Below are positions 30,925 to 39,558 of a stretch of 64,000 bases of DNA, piece by piece (the first letter of the stretch is position 1; each line of letters starts with the position of its first letter). Below the pieces are notes generated by a model that was not told the origin of the DNA, made no database searches, and saw only the letters and a list, made by a program, of their open reading frames with translations. Made by a program: the position numbers and the translations under genes. The stretch spans positions 1,798,001 to 1,862,000 of the forward strand of contig NZ_OX336253.1 of the NCBI RefSeq assembly GCF_946902045.1, in the 5' to 3' direction. The stretch comes from Neisseria sp. Marseille-Q5346. GTDB taxonomy: Bacteria; Pseudomonadota; Gammaproteobacteria; Burkholderiales; Neisseriaceae.

Positions 30925-32421
30925 TTAAAGGGCGCGACGGAAGCCGATGGCCTTCATCACATGGGTTTTGCTGACTTCTTCATCGCCTGCCAAATCGGCC
31001 AGCGTACGGGCGACGCGCATGATACGGTGGAAACTTCGGGCGGAAAGGGACAGTTTTTCAAGCATGGTTCCCAAGGCTTCTTGCGCTTCTTTTTGGATGC
31101 GGGCTTTGCAATCGAGCTCGCTGACACTCAATTCGGCATTAACTTTGCCTTGTCGGCCGTATTGGATTTTGCGCGCTGCGGTAACTCGTTCCAATACGGT
31201 GGCACTGGATTCGCCTGCTTCTTGTTGCATTAACTCGGCAGCGGAAAGGCTGGGTACTTCGATGGTTAAATCAATACGGTCGAGCAATGGCCCTGAAATT
31301 TTGTTGCGGTAGCGGGCAACGCTTTCAGGCGTGCAGCGGCAAGGTTTGGACGGATGGCCAAGATAGCCACAAGGGCAGGGGTTCATGGCGGCGACAAGTT
31401 GGAACTTGGCCGGATAAACTGCTTGGCGTGCGGCGCGGGAAATATGGATTTCGCCGTTTTCCAAAGGTTCGCGCAATACTTCTAATACTTTACGGTCAAA
31501 CTCGGGTAATTCGTCTAAAAACAACACACCGTGATGCGCCAATGAAATTTCGCCCGGACGCGGGTCTGAACCGCCACCTACCATGGCAGCCGAGCTGGCG
31601 CTGTGATGAGGGCTGCGGAAAGGACGGTTGCTGTCGAGTTGCTGTTGATGGTTGGGCAGGAGCGAACGCAATGCCCATACTTCGACTAATTCGTCTTCGG
31701 TCAAAGGCGGAAGGATGCCGGGCAAACGTTGCGAAAGCATGGATTTGCCCGTACCCGGAGGACCCATCATCAGCAGGCTGTGTCCGCCTGCCGCTGCGAT
31801 TTCCAAAGCAAGGCGAGCGGTATGTTGGCCTTTGACATCGGCTAAATCAGGTATTTTACTTTGTTCAGACGGCCTGTGTGTCAGTTTGCATTCAGTTTGT
31901 GTCAACGGTTCGATACCGTTTAAATGTGCGGCCACTTCGCCTAAAGAACGCGCACCATAAACCGCGATACCGCGCATAACGGCAGCCTGTTCGGCATTTT
32001 CTTGCGGCAATACGAACGAACGGCCAGCCTGCATTCCCTGCCATGCCATAGCCAGCGCGCCGCGTACGGGACGCAGCAGGCCGGACAGTGCCAATTCTCC
32101 GGCAAACTCATATTGCGCGAGTTTTTCAGGATTGATTTGTCCCGATGCGGCAAGAATGCCTAAGGCAATCGGCAAATCGAAACGGCCGGATTCTTTTGGG
32201 AGGTCGGCCGGTGCGAGGTTAACGGTAATTTTCTTGGCGGGAAAGTCGAAGCCGCTTTGGATGATGGCGGCACGCACACGGTCGCGGCTTTCTTTGACTT
32301 CAGTATCGGGCAAACCGACAATATTGAAATGTGGCAAGCCGTTGGCAAGGTGGGCTTCCACTTCGACCAACGGCGCATTCATGCCGCTTAAGGCGCGGCT
32401 GTAAACCAAAGCAAGCGACAT
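30925..32421 (-). CDS. comM: YifB/ComM family AAA+ ATPase
   Basis: This 498-residue protein has an N-terminal Lon-protease-like domain (MSLALVYSRALSGMNAPLVEVEAHLANGLPHFNIVGLPD). The magnesium chelatase-type AAA+ core carries Walker A GPPGTGKSM and Walker B GVLFLDELPEF, with CPCGYLGHPSKPCRC (probable zinc motif). A C-terminal helical domain ends it. ComM is a hexameric helicase that promotes branch migration of incoming single-stranded DNA during natural transformation. Its place a few genes from comEA and comP is suggestive. A 13-base gap to ubiK contains a DUS. Confidence 0.95.
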   Translation of the reverse strand: MSLALVYSRALSGMNAPLVEVEAHLANGLPHFNIVGLPDTEVKESRDRVRAAIIQSGFDFPAKKITVNLAPADLPKESGRFDLPIALGILAASGQINPEKLAQYEFAGELALSGLLRPVRGALAMAWQGMQAGRSFVLPQENAEQAAVMRGIAVYGARSLGEVAAHLNGIEPLTQTECKLTHRPSEQSKIPDLADVKGQHTARLALEIAAAGGHSLLMMGPPGTGKSMLSQRLPGILPPLTEDELVEVWALRSLLPNHQQQLDSNRPFRSPHHSASSAAMVGGGSDPRPGEISLAHHGVLFLDELPEFDRKVLEVLREPLENGEIHISRAARQAVYPAKFQLVAAMNPCPCGYLGHPSKPCRCTPESVARYRNKISGPLLDRIDLTIEVPSLSAAELMQQEAGESSATVLERVTAARKIQYGRQGKVNAELSVSELDCKARIQKEAQEALGTMLEKLSLSARSFHRIMRVARTLADLAGDEEVSKTHVMKAIGFRRAL

Positions 32422-32434
32422 GTTTCAGACGGCC

Positions 32435-32755
32435 TTATTCGGCAGCTTCGGTTTGTTGTTTGATTTCGGCAACAGCTTCTTCCGCAGCGGCTTCGGCAGC
32501 TTTCAAAGCAGCTTCTTCAGGCTCTTGAGCGGCTTCGAGTTTGGCCAAACGGGCTTCCAATTCGGCAAGTTTGGTACGGGTTTTAATCAAAACCTGTTGT
32601 TGGATGTCGAATTCTTCGCGGGTCACCAAATCCATGCGGTTGAACGCGCTGCCGAGCATGGCTTTAACGTTTTTCTCCATGTCTTTGGCAGGGCTGTTGG
32701 CGATGGTTTCGCTTATTTTGGAGCTGACTTCTTCGAAAAGTTGTTTGCCGAACAT
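32435..32755 (-). CDS. ubiK: Ubiquinone biosynthesis accessory factor UbiK (BMFP)
   Basis: This 106-residue protein has an N-terminal amphipathic helix (MFGKQLFEEVSSKISETIANSPAKDMEKNVKAML), then the conserved FNRMDLVTREEFDIQQQVLIKTRTKLAELEARLAKLE coiled coil. An Ala/Glu-rich tail ends it. UbiK trimerises and helps UbiJ organise the ubiquinone biosynthetic complex at the membrane. It is probably transcribed with comM downstream. Confidence 0.92.
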   Translation of the reverse strand: MFGKQLFEEVSSKISETIANSPAKDMEKNVKAMLGSAFNRMDLVTREEFDIQQQVLIKTRTKLAELEARLAKLEAAQEPEEAALKAAEAAAEEAVAEIKQQTEAAE

Positions 32756-32812
32756 AATCCGTATCCTTTATTCAGAATGTATATAGAAATTCAAGTGGCT
32801 ATTGTATAAGGA

Positions 32813-32851
32813 AAAAGGCCGTCTGAAAACGTTTTGCTTTTCAGACGGCCT
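32813..32851 (-). terminator. Inverted-DUS terminator of metK
   Basis: AGGCCGTCTGAAAA and TTTTCAGACGGCCT around an 8-base loop; the T run is on the minus strand. Confidence 0.8.
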
Positions 32852-32864
32852 CAAATGCGGAAGT

Positions 32865-34034
32865 TTACACGCCTGCGGCTGCTTTCAATGCGGCTGCTTT
32901 GTCGGTGCGCTCCCAAGTAAATTCAGGTTCTTCGCGACCGAAGTGGCCGTAGGCGGCGGATTTTCCGTAAATCGGGCGCAGCAGGTCGAGCATTTGGACG
33001 ATGCCTTTAGGACGCAGGTCGAAATGTTCGCGAACCAGGGCAATCAGTTTTTCTTCGCTGATTTTGCCTGTGCCGAAAGTATCGATGGAAATCGAAGTCG
33101 GTTCGGCAACGCCGATGGCGTAGGAAACTTGGATTTGGCATTGGGTTGCCAAACCGGCGGCGACGATGTTTTTCGCAACGTAGCGGCAGGCGTAAGCGGC
33201 GGAACGGTCCACTTTGGACGGGTCTTTGCCGGAGAATGCGCCGCCGCCGTGCGGAGCTGCGCCGCCGTAGGTATCGACGATGATTTTGCGGCCGGTCAGA
33301 CCACAGTCGCCTTGCGGGCCGCCGATAACGAAGCGGCCGGTCGGGTTGATCAGGTATTTGGTTTCGTCGGTCAGCAGTTCAGACGGCAGAACCGGTTTGA
33401 TGATGTGTTCGATCACGGCGTTTTTCAGCTCTTCGTAACCGATAGACGGATCGTGCTGGGTAGACAGGACGACGGTGTCGATGCGTTTTACTTTGCCGGT
33501 TTCGCTGTCGTAAACCACGGTCAGTTGGGCTTTGGCATCAGGGCGCAGCCAAGGCAGGCGGCCGTCTTTGCGCAATTCGCTTTGGCGTTGCATTAGGCGG
33601 TGGCTGTAATAGATGGCAAACGGCATCAGGGTAGGGGTTTCGTCGCAGGCATAGCCGAACATCAAACCTTGGTCGCCCGCGCCTTGGTTCAGGTCGATGC
33701 CTTCGCCTTCGTTTACGCCTTGGGCGATGTCCGGAGATTGTTGGTCGTAGTACACGCCGACTGCGCAGCCGTTGGCGTCAAAGCCCAGCTCGGAGGAGTT
33801 GTAGCCGATGCGTTTGATGGTTTCGCGGGCGACTTTGATGTAGTCCACTTGGGCGGTAGTAGTGATTTCGCCTGCCAATACGCACAAGCCTGTATTGACC
33901 AAGGTTTCTGCGGCGACACGCGCTTTTGGGTCTTGCGCCAAGATGGCATCCAAAATCGCATCGGATACTTGGTCGGCAACTTTATCCGGATGGCCTTCTG
34001 ATACCGATTCGGAAGTAAACAGATATTCGCTCAT
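32865..34034 (-). CDS. metK: S-adenosylmethionine synthase
   Basis: This 389-residue enzyme makes SAM from methionine and ATP. The N-terminal [21 protein letters not shown], the loop [16 protein letters not shown] and the phosphate-binding block [23 protein letters not shown] are all intact. Length is typical. It is monocistronic, between a terminator and a leader of about 150 bases that contains a DUS. No SAM riboswitch was recognised upstream. The methionine genes metE and metF are also in this window. Confidence 0.98.
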   Translation of the reverse strand: MSEYLFTSESVSEGHPDKVADQVSDAILDAILAQDPKARVAAETLVNTGLCVLAGEITTTAQVDYIKVARETIKRIGYNSSELGFDANGCAVGVYYDQQSPDIAQGVNEGEGIDLNQGAGDQGLMFGYACDETPTLMPFAIYYSHRLMQRQSELRKDGRLPWLRPDAKAQLTVVYDSETGKVKRIDTVVLSTQHDPSIGYEELKNAVIEHIIKPVLPSELLTDETKYLINPTGRFVIGGPQGDCGLTGRKIIVDTYGGAAPHGGGAFSGKDPSKVDRSAAYACRYVAKNIVAAGLATQCQIQVSYAIGVAEPTSISIDTFGTGKISEEKLIALVREHFDLRPKGIVQMLDLLRPIYGKSAAYGHFGREEPEFTWERTDKAAALKAAAGV

Positions 34035-34189
34035 TGCTATTCTTTCATTAAAAACAGGCTGCTGTGTTTTCAGACGGCCTTTTATTTCGGACAGCGGAAA
34101 TCATAACAAAAACTCCGCTTTTTCTCTATACAAGTGAGAAATATTCGCACTTGCCTGCTGTTTCGGAATCCTGTTGCACGTTTCTTATA

Positions 34190-34314
34190 GGCAAAAAAAT
34201 TCCCGCATTAAGCGGGTTTGGATTGCTCTAGCGAGCCACATCGGTTTTTCAACCGTCCACCTTACCTTTCCGTTTGAAAAGCAGGTTGGCATGGAATTCC
34301 CAACTCTTAATGCA
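34190..34314 (-). ncRNA. Putative structured small RNA between metK and lpxL
   Basis: A promoter (-35 TTGCGG, 17 bases, -10 TACTAT) predicts a start near 34314. The transcript would end at a perfect terminator CCCGC-TTAAT-GCGGG followed by TTTTTTT near 34192. In between, hairpins GTTGG/CCAAC, CGGTT-GAAA-AACCG (GNRA tetraloop) and GCTC-GCTA-GAGC can form. No open reading frame with a ribosome site is present. It could be a trans-acting sRNA, or a leader terminated before metK, which starts about 155 bases further on. I do not recognise the family. Confidence 0.55.
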
Positions 34315-34320
34315 GCGCGG

Positions 34321-34349
34321 ATAGTAGCAGAAAAGCAGGTGTGCCGCAA
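34321..34349 (-). promoter_or_regulatory. Promoter of the putative small RNA
   Basis: On the minus strand -35 TTGCGG (34349-34344) and -10 TACTAT (34326-34321) with 17-base spacing. Confidence 0.55.
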
Positions 34350-34370
34350 TATATTTGCCCGAAGTCTGTT

Positions 34371-34399
34371 TTGTTCAGACGGCCTGTTTCGTTTACAAT
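34371..34399 (+). promoter_or_regulatory. Promoter of lpxL with a DUS in its spacer
   Basis: -35 TTGTTC (34371-34376) and -10 TACAAT (34394-34399) are 17 bases apart. The DUS TTCAGACGGCCT overlaps the -35 and fills the spacer. It diverges from the small RNA promoter 22 bases away. Confidence 0.55.
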
Positions 34400-34426
34400 C
34401 TGTCCACTTCATTTTGGTAAAACCTT

Positions 34427-35305
34427 ATGCAAACGCTTGTTACCTTTGTTTTTAAATTTTTGGCCGCGCTGCCTTTGGCTTGGTTGCACAAATTAGGCAA
34501 CTTGCTGGGCAGTTTGGGTTTCTGCGTGCTGTCGAAAGATCGCCGGCGTGTTTTCGAAAACATGACACTTGCCGGCTTGAACCCGACAGATGAGGCGGTG
34601 AAAAAAGTTTTCTGTGAAACGGCAAAAGGCGGCTTGGAATTGCCGGTAGCGTTTTTCAGACGGCCAGAGGAAATTGAAAACCTGTTTGTCAGTGTCAACG
34701 GTTGGGAACATGTTCAGACAGCCTTGAGCGCGGGTGAGGGTTTGCTGTTTATCACGCCGCACATCGGCAGCTATGATTTGGCGGGCCGCTACATCAGCCA
34801 GCAGCTGCCGTTTCCGCTGACGGCGATGTACAAACCGCCGAAAATCAAGGCTTTTGATGCGGTAATGCAGGCGGGGCGCGTGCGCGGTAAAGGCAAGACT
34901 GCGCCGACCAGTATTCAGGGCGTCAAACAAATCATCAAAGCGCTGCGCGGCGGCGAAGCGACCATTGTGTTGCCGGACCATGTACCGTCTCCGGAAGAAG
35001 GGGGTGACGGCGTGTGGGTGGACTTTTTCGGCAAACCTGCCTACACCATGACGTTGGCAGGCAAGCTGGCGCAAGTCAAAGGCGTGAAGGCTTTGTTTTT
35101 CTGCGGCGAGCGTTTGCCCGACGGTAAAGGCTTTGTCTTGCATATAGAGCCTTTGCGCGGCGAGTTGAACGGCGATAAGGAGAACGACGCGCGCGTGATC
35201 AATGAAAATACCGAATATTGGATACGCCGTTTTCCGGAACAATATTTGTTTATGTACAACCGCTACAAACATCCCGAAGGCGCGCCTTTCCCGCCGGAAG
35301 TATAG
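34427..35305 (+). CDS. lpxL: Lipid A late acyltransferase (LpxL/HtrB family)
   Basis: This 292-residue inner membrane protein transfers a secondary acyl chain to the lipid A precursor. An N-terminal hydrophobic anchor ([16 protein letters not shown]), the catalytic HX4D motif HIGSYD (His112, Asp117) and the blocks AMYKPPK and [22 protein letters not shown] are present. Neisseria has two such enzymes, LpxL1 and LpxL2; which one this is cannot be decided here. An internal DUS is read through as FFRRP near residue 78. The start follows a weak ribosome site. Confidence 0.93.
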   Translation: MQTLVTFVFKFLAALPLAWLHKLGNLLGSLGFCVLSKDRRRVFENMTLAGLNPTDEAVKKVFCETAKGGLELPVAFFRRPEEIENLFVSVNGWEHVQTALSAGEGLLFITPHIGSYDLAGRYISQQLPFPLTAMYKPPKIKAFDAVMQAGRVRGKGKTAPTSIQGVKQIIKALRGGEATIVLPDHVPSPEEGGDGVWVDFFGKPAYTMTLAGKLAQVKGVKALFFCGERLPDGKGFVLHIEPLRGELNGDKENDARVINENTEYWIRRFPEQYLFMYNRYKHPEGAPFPPEV

Positions 35306-35320
35306 GCTTGCCGAATGTAA

Positions 35321-35348
35321 AAAACCTGCTTGGACTCAAGCAGGTTTT
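35321..35348. terminator. Bidirectional terminator between lpxL and tRNA-Pro
   Basis: AAAACCTGCTTG and CAAGCAGGTTTT are perfect 12-bp arms around a 4-base loop. They serve lpxL (plus) and the tRNA (minus). Confidence 0.85.
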
Positions 35349-35353
35349 GTATT

Positions 35354-35430
<77 letters not shown>

Positions 35431-35440
35431 AATGTGGGAA

Positions 35441-35470
35441 ATTATAGGATAGGAGAAGCCGGTTTGTACA
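35441..35470 (-). promoter_or_regulatory. Promoter of tRNA-Pro
   Basis: On the minus strand -10 TATAAT (35446-35441), with -35 TGTACA (35470-35465) 18 bases upstream. Confidence 0.6.
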
Positions 35471-35634
35471 GAGGTCGATAAATAATTAATAATTGGCTGC
35501 CGATGGGTTTGTTTTGTTTTGGGCCGTCTGAAGCGATGTGTTTCAGACGGCCTGTGTTTTTGTTTGCCGCTTCTGCTGAAGCATTTGTCCTAATGGCATT
35601 ATAATGTGGGCAATTGTTTTTTAGATTGTCTGCT

Positions 35635-38600
35635 ATGTTTTATCTTTATCAGTCCGACCGTTTGGAAGCGCTTGCCGAAATGTGCGCGCATATTCATCAG
35701 ACCTTGCCCTTGGATTCTGTATTGGCGCAGGAAGAAGTGGTGGTGCAGAGCCAGGGGATGCGGCGGTATCTGAATGTGTTTTTTGCGCGCAAACTCGGCG
35801 TGGCGGCGAATTTGAAGTTCAGCCTGCCGGCCGGTTTGGCGTGGCAGCTGATGCGTAAATTGGTTCCCGATGTGCCGCCGCTCAGCCCGTTTTCGCCTGA
35901 GGTCATGCGTTGGCGTTTGCTGGATTTGTTCCGCAGCGAAGCGTTTCAGACGGCCCCGGAATACGAAAACGTGCGCTTGAAGCTGGAAAGTTATTTGCAT
36001 AGCTCGGCCTCGGCGGATTATCAGCTTGCCGGACAGATGGCGGATATTTTCGACCAATATTTGGTGTACCGCCCGGATTGGATTGATGCGTGGCAGGCTG
36101 GGAAGCTGCTGGGTTTGGGCGATGATGAGGATTGGCAGGCGCGGCTGTGGCGTTATTTGGATGATGGCAGCCAATCTGCGCCGCACCGCGTGGCCTTGTG
36201 GGAAAAGCTGTTGGCGCAGTTGGATAAATCGGTCTTGCCGCAAAGGTTGTTTGTATTCGGCATTTCGACAATGGCGCCGATGTATCTGCAACTGCTGCAT
36301 CAAATTTCCAAGCATTGCGATGTGTTTGTGTTTGCACTCAATCCGAGCAGCCAATATTGGGGCGAGGTCATCGACGAGGCGCAGATTTTGAAAAGGGGCG
36401 ATGAGGCGGATTTGTCGCAGGCAGGGCATCCGCTGTTGGCTTCTTTGGGCAAGCAGGGGCGCGATTTCTTTGATTTTCTGTCGGAAGTGGAAACCGAGCA
36501 GGATATTCAGGTTTATGAAGAAGGAAAAGACGATACCTTGTTGCATTGCCTGCAAAACGATATCCAAAACTTAATCATGCCGTCTGAACGCTTATATCAA
36601 CAGGAAGAAGGCGAAGCAGGCGCGCAGCCGGCTTTGGTTCAGGTTCACGATGCGGACGGCAATCCAGTGTGTGTCGAGCCGGACAAGCTGTTGAATGACG
36701 GCTCCGTCAAAATCGTTGCGGCACACAGCCCTTTGCGCGAATTGCAGATTTTGAAAGAAGAGCTGTCGCTGGTGTTGCAAAATAATCCCGATTGGCAACC
36801 GCACGATATTGCCGTGTTAACACCGAACATCGAGCCGTACAGTCCGTTTATCGAAGCCGTTTTTGGACAGGAGCATGCAGGCAGTCAGGCTTTGCCGTAT
36901 TCGATTTCGGATGTGAAGCTCAGCCGCCGTCAGCCGTTGCTGTATGCTTTGGCTCAAACTTTGGACTTGCTGGAGAGCCGGTTTGAAGTGGACAAGGTTT
37001 TGCCTTTGCTGGAAAGCCGGTTGGTGCTGCAACGCTTCGGTTTGAGCGAGGAAGATGTGCCGCTGCTGCATGAGACTGTTGCAGGATTGAATGTGCATTG
37101 GGGTTTGGATCAAACCATGCGCGAGGGCAAAGACAACCTCTTTACTTGGCAGCAGGCGATAGAGCGTTTGACCTTGGGCTGGATGCTGCCTGAAGGCAGC
37201 AACGGCATGTGGCAGGGCGTGAGTGCGTGGCATAGCAACGTCAACCAGTTGGACGTGTTCAGCGGTTTTGCCGAATTTATCCGTACTTTGGCCGATATGG
37301 CGGCGCAATGGCAAGAGCCTGCCGATGTGGAAAGTTGGGTGCAGCGTTGCCGTGATTTACTGGAGAAACTGTTTGCTCCGGATATGGACGACCAATACGC
37401 CAAGCAGCAGTTCGAGCAGTCTTTGGCGAAATGGCAGGAAGAGGCGCAGTTGGCCGAATTTGACGGATTGTTGCCGTGTGAAACCGTTATCCGCCATATC
37501 CGCCGCTTCTTGGACAGCGAAAGCCAAGCCGGATTTTTGAGCGGCGGCATCACTTTTTGCAGTATGGTGCCGATGCGCAGCCTGCCGTTTAAAATGGTTT
37601 GCCTGTTGGGTTTGAATGACGGCGATTTTCCACGCAATACCAAAGCGGCGGTGTTCGACCTGATTGCCAAACATCCGAAAAAAGGCGACCGTGCCCGCCG
37701 CGACGACGACCGTTATCTCTTCCTCGAAGCCTTAATTAGCGCACGCGAAATGCTGTATTTGTCTTATATCGGCCGCGATATACGCAATGATGCCGAGTTT
37801 GCGCCGTCTTCGTTAATCAGCGAGCTGCTGGATACCATTGCCGCCATGACAGGGAAAAGCGGGCGCGAGTTGACGGAGAAATGGGTGAAATATCATCCGT
37901 TGCAGGCCTTTTCACGCCGTTATTTCCAAAAGGACGCGCTTTCAGACGGCCTCTTCAGTACGCGCCAAGATTACGCTGATGCGTTGAACCAACCGCAAGC
38001 GGAAGCGCAGCCGTTTTTCCTTGAGGTATTAAGTCAGGAAGAGCCGGACAAGACCATTCATCAAGACGAGCTCATCAGTTTTTGGCGCAACCCTGTCAAA
38101 GTTTGGCTGAAGAAAAATTTAAGCTGGGATCAGCCGTATCTGGACGGCGCATGGGAGTCTGCCGAACCGTTTGAGCCGCAACATGGAGGTCGGATTGCCG
38201 ATGCCTATTTGGATGCGCGGCGCAAAGGGGAAGATTTTGAAGATACGGCCATTCGGCTGAATGTAGAAAGTCTGATGCCGGTAGGCGAGTTGGGCGGTTT
38301 GTGGCAGAAGCAGTATCAGATATCTGCGAAAAACGTGGATGCCGAGTTGATACGCAGCAACAAAAGGCCGTCTGAACCTTATGAAGAATCCTTTGACGAC
38401 TTGGTGTTACAAGGCACCATCGGCAATCTTTACGAATGCGGCCGCATTGTGTTCCTAAACCAAAAAGACAATGCACCCAACCGCATTGCTCGTTTATTGG
38501 AGCATTTGATTTTTTGCGCCATTGCCCCTAAATCCGTTGCAAACCGACAAACCTATATGGTCAGCTTGGGGCAGACCGAAACCTATGCCGCCATCGAGCA

Positions 38601-38934
38601 ACAAACAGCAAAAGAACTTTTGAAAGAATGGCTGGTATATTTCCGAATCGGACAAAATACCCCCTTGTCATTTTTTGCCAAAACCAGTCTTGCCGCTGCG
38701 GAGGAGTACAACAAGAAAGAGGATTGGGATACTGCCTTGAGAAAAGCCTATGATGTTTTTAACGGCAATAAAATGAGCAAAGCGCAGAAAGAATATACCG
38801 AAGTGAAGCTGGTGTTTGGTCATTCGGAAGAATCGCCTCTTGATGAGCCGTTATTTGAAAACCTTGTCGTCAATCTGCTTGTGCCGCTTTTGACTGGCGT
38901 GGCAGGGAAAACCGATACAACAGAACAGGAGTGA
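35635..38934 (+). CDS. recC: Exodeoxyribonuclease V gamma subunit
   Basis: This 1099-residue subunit of RecBCD recognises Chi and splits the duplex during double-strand break repair and transformation. The start MFYLYQSDRLEALAEMCAHI and the blocks VVVQSQGMRRYLNVFFARKLGVAANLKFSLPA, RLFVFGISTMAPMYLQLLHQI and SLPFKMVCLLGLNDGDFPR match RecC. The ATG at 35635 is preferred over an in-frame TTG 21 bases earlier. Several DUS copies lie inside. recB and recD are not in the window. The next gene starts 3 bases after its stop. Confidence 0.96.
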   Translation: MFYLYQSDRLEALAEMCAHIHQTLPLDSVLAQEEVVVQSQGMRRYLNVFFARKLGVAANLKFSLPAGLAWQLMRKLVPDVPPLSPFSPEVMRWRLLDLFRSEAFQTAPEYENVRLKLESYLHSSASADYQLAGQMADIFDQYLVYRPDWIDAWQAGKLLGLGDDEDWQARLWRYLDDGSQSAPHRVALWEKLLAQLDKSVLPQRLFVFGISTMAPMYLQLLHQISKHCDVFVFALNPSSQYWGEVIDEAQILKRGDEADLSQAGHPLLASLGKQGRDFFDFLSEVETEQDIQVYEEGKDDTLLHCLQNDIQNLIMPSERLYQQEEGEAGAQPALVQVHDADGNPVCVEPDKLLNDGSVKIVAAHSPLRELQILKEELSLVLQNNPDWQPHDIAVLTPNIEPYSPFIEAVFGQEHAGSQALPYSISDVKLSRRQPLLYALAQTLDLLESRFEVDKVLPLLESRLVLQRFGLSEEDVPLLHETVAGLNVHWGLDQTMREGKDNLFTWQQAIERLTLGWMLPEGSNGMWQGVSAWHSNVNQLDVFSGFAEFIRTLADMAAQWQEPADVESWVQRCRDLLEKLFAPDMDDQYAKQQFEQSLAKWQEEAQLAEFDGLLPCETVIRHIRRFLDSESQAGFLSGGITFCSMVPMRSLPFKMVCLLGLNDGDFPRNTKAAVFDLIAKHPKKGDRARRDDDRYLFLEALISAREMLYLSYIGRDIRNDAEFAPSSLISELLDTIAAMTGKSGRELTEKWVKYHPLQAFSRRYFQKDALSDGLFSTRQDYADALNQPQAEAQPFFLEVLSQEEPDKTIHQDELISFWRNPVKVWLKKNLSWDQPYLDGAWESAEPFEPQHGGRIADAYLDARRKGEDFEDTAIRLNVESLMPVGELGGLWQKQYQISAKNVDAELIRSNKRPSEPYEESFDDLVLQGTIGNLYECGRIVFLNQKDNAPNRIARLLEHLIFCAIAPKSVANRQTYMVSLGQTETYAAIEQQTAKELLKEWLVYFRIGQNTPLSFFAKTSLAAAEEYNKKEDWDTALRKAYDVFNGNKMSKAQKEYTEVKLVFGHSEESPLDEPLFENLVVNLLVPLLTGVAGKTDTTEQE

Positions 38935-38937
38935 AGC

Positions 38938-39444
38938 ATGGCCAATTATGCAGAATATTTGGATTTTGATACTGAAGAAGACAAATTGAAACAGCAGCAA
39001 CTCTATCAGGCAACCGAGCTGTCGGCGCAAACGGTAGCGGCGGTTGAAAAGATCAGCCGTCCGCAAAACTGGCTGCTTGCCGCTGCGCCATATTGCCCTG
39101 ATTGCCGCGTGTTTGTGCCATTTATTCAAAAAATGGCGGAGTTGAACCCCAATATCCGCGTCAACTATATTGCCCGAAACGATTTTGACGACAGCAGTCG
39201 TTTTGAGAATCCGCGCCAACAGGAAATCGTCCGCGCCAATCAAAAAATTCCTGCGCTGTTTTTGATGGGTCGTGAAGAGGAAGGGCCTGTGTTTAACGAG
39301 TTTCCGCAAGTGGTGTTAAACCAAATTGCGGCAGATGAAACCCGTCGCACAGAATTGCGCGATGCGTACCGTGCAGGCGAGTTTAATGCCGATATTGAGG
39401 CTCAGATTGTAGCGGCGTTGGCATGGGCAGAGCAGCGTTGTTGA
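38938..39444 (+). CDS. Thioredoxin-family protein with CPDC active site
   Basis: This 168-residue cytoplasmic protein has no signal peptide. A helical N-terminus (about 40 residues) precedes a thioredoxin-like fold: WLLAAAPYCPDCRVFVPFIQ with Cys53/Cys56, and IPALFLMG with the cis-Pro. The substrate is unknown; it may be a thiol reductase. It starts 3 bases after recC, so the two are co-transcribed and translationally coupled. A functional link to recombination is not established. Confidence 0.88.
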   Translation: MANYAEYLDFDTEEDKLKQQQLYQATELSAQTVAAVEKISRPQNWLLAAAPYCPDCRVFVPFIQKMAELNPNIRVNYIARNDFDDSSRFENPRQQEIVRANQKIPALFLMGREEEGPVFNEFPQVVLNQIAADETRRTELRDAYRAGEFNADIEAQIVAALAWAEQRC

Positions 39445-39503
39445 CAGATATTGCTGGTGTGTACAGCCATGTTTTGAACCGCTTTGATATTTTGTTTCGT
39501 AAT

Positions 39504-39543
39504 AAAAAGGCCGTCTGAAAAGATTTCAGACGGCCTTTTTTTA
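39504..39543. terminator. Convergent inverted-DUS terminator
   Basis: AAAAAGGCCGTCTGAAA and TTTCAGACGGCCTTTTT around a 3-base loop, with T runs on both strands. Confidence 0.85.
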
Positions 39544-39558
39544 ATGCTTAACGCTTTA

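Noticed and set aside
34035..34190. SAM riboswitch upstream of metK
   Set aside because: No known SAM aptamer core could be recognised; the structured element upstream looks more like a separate small RNA.
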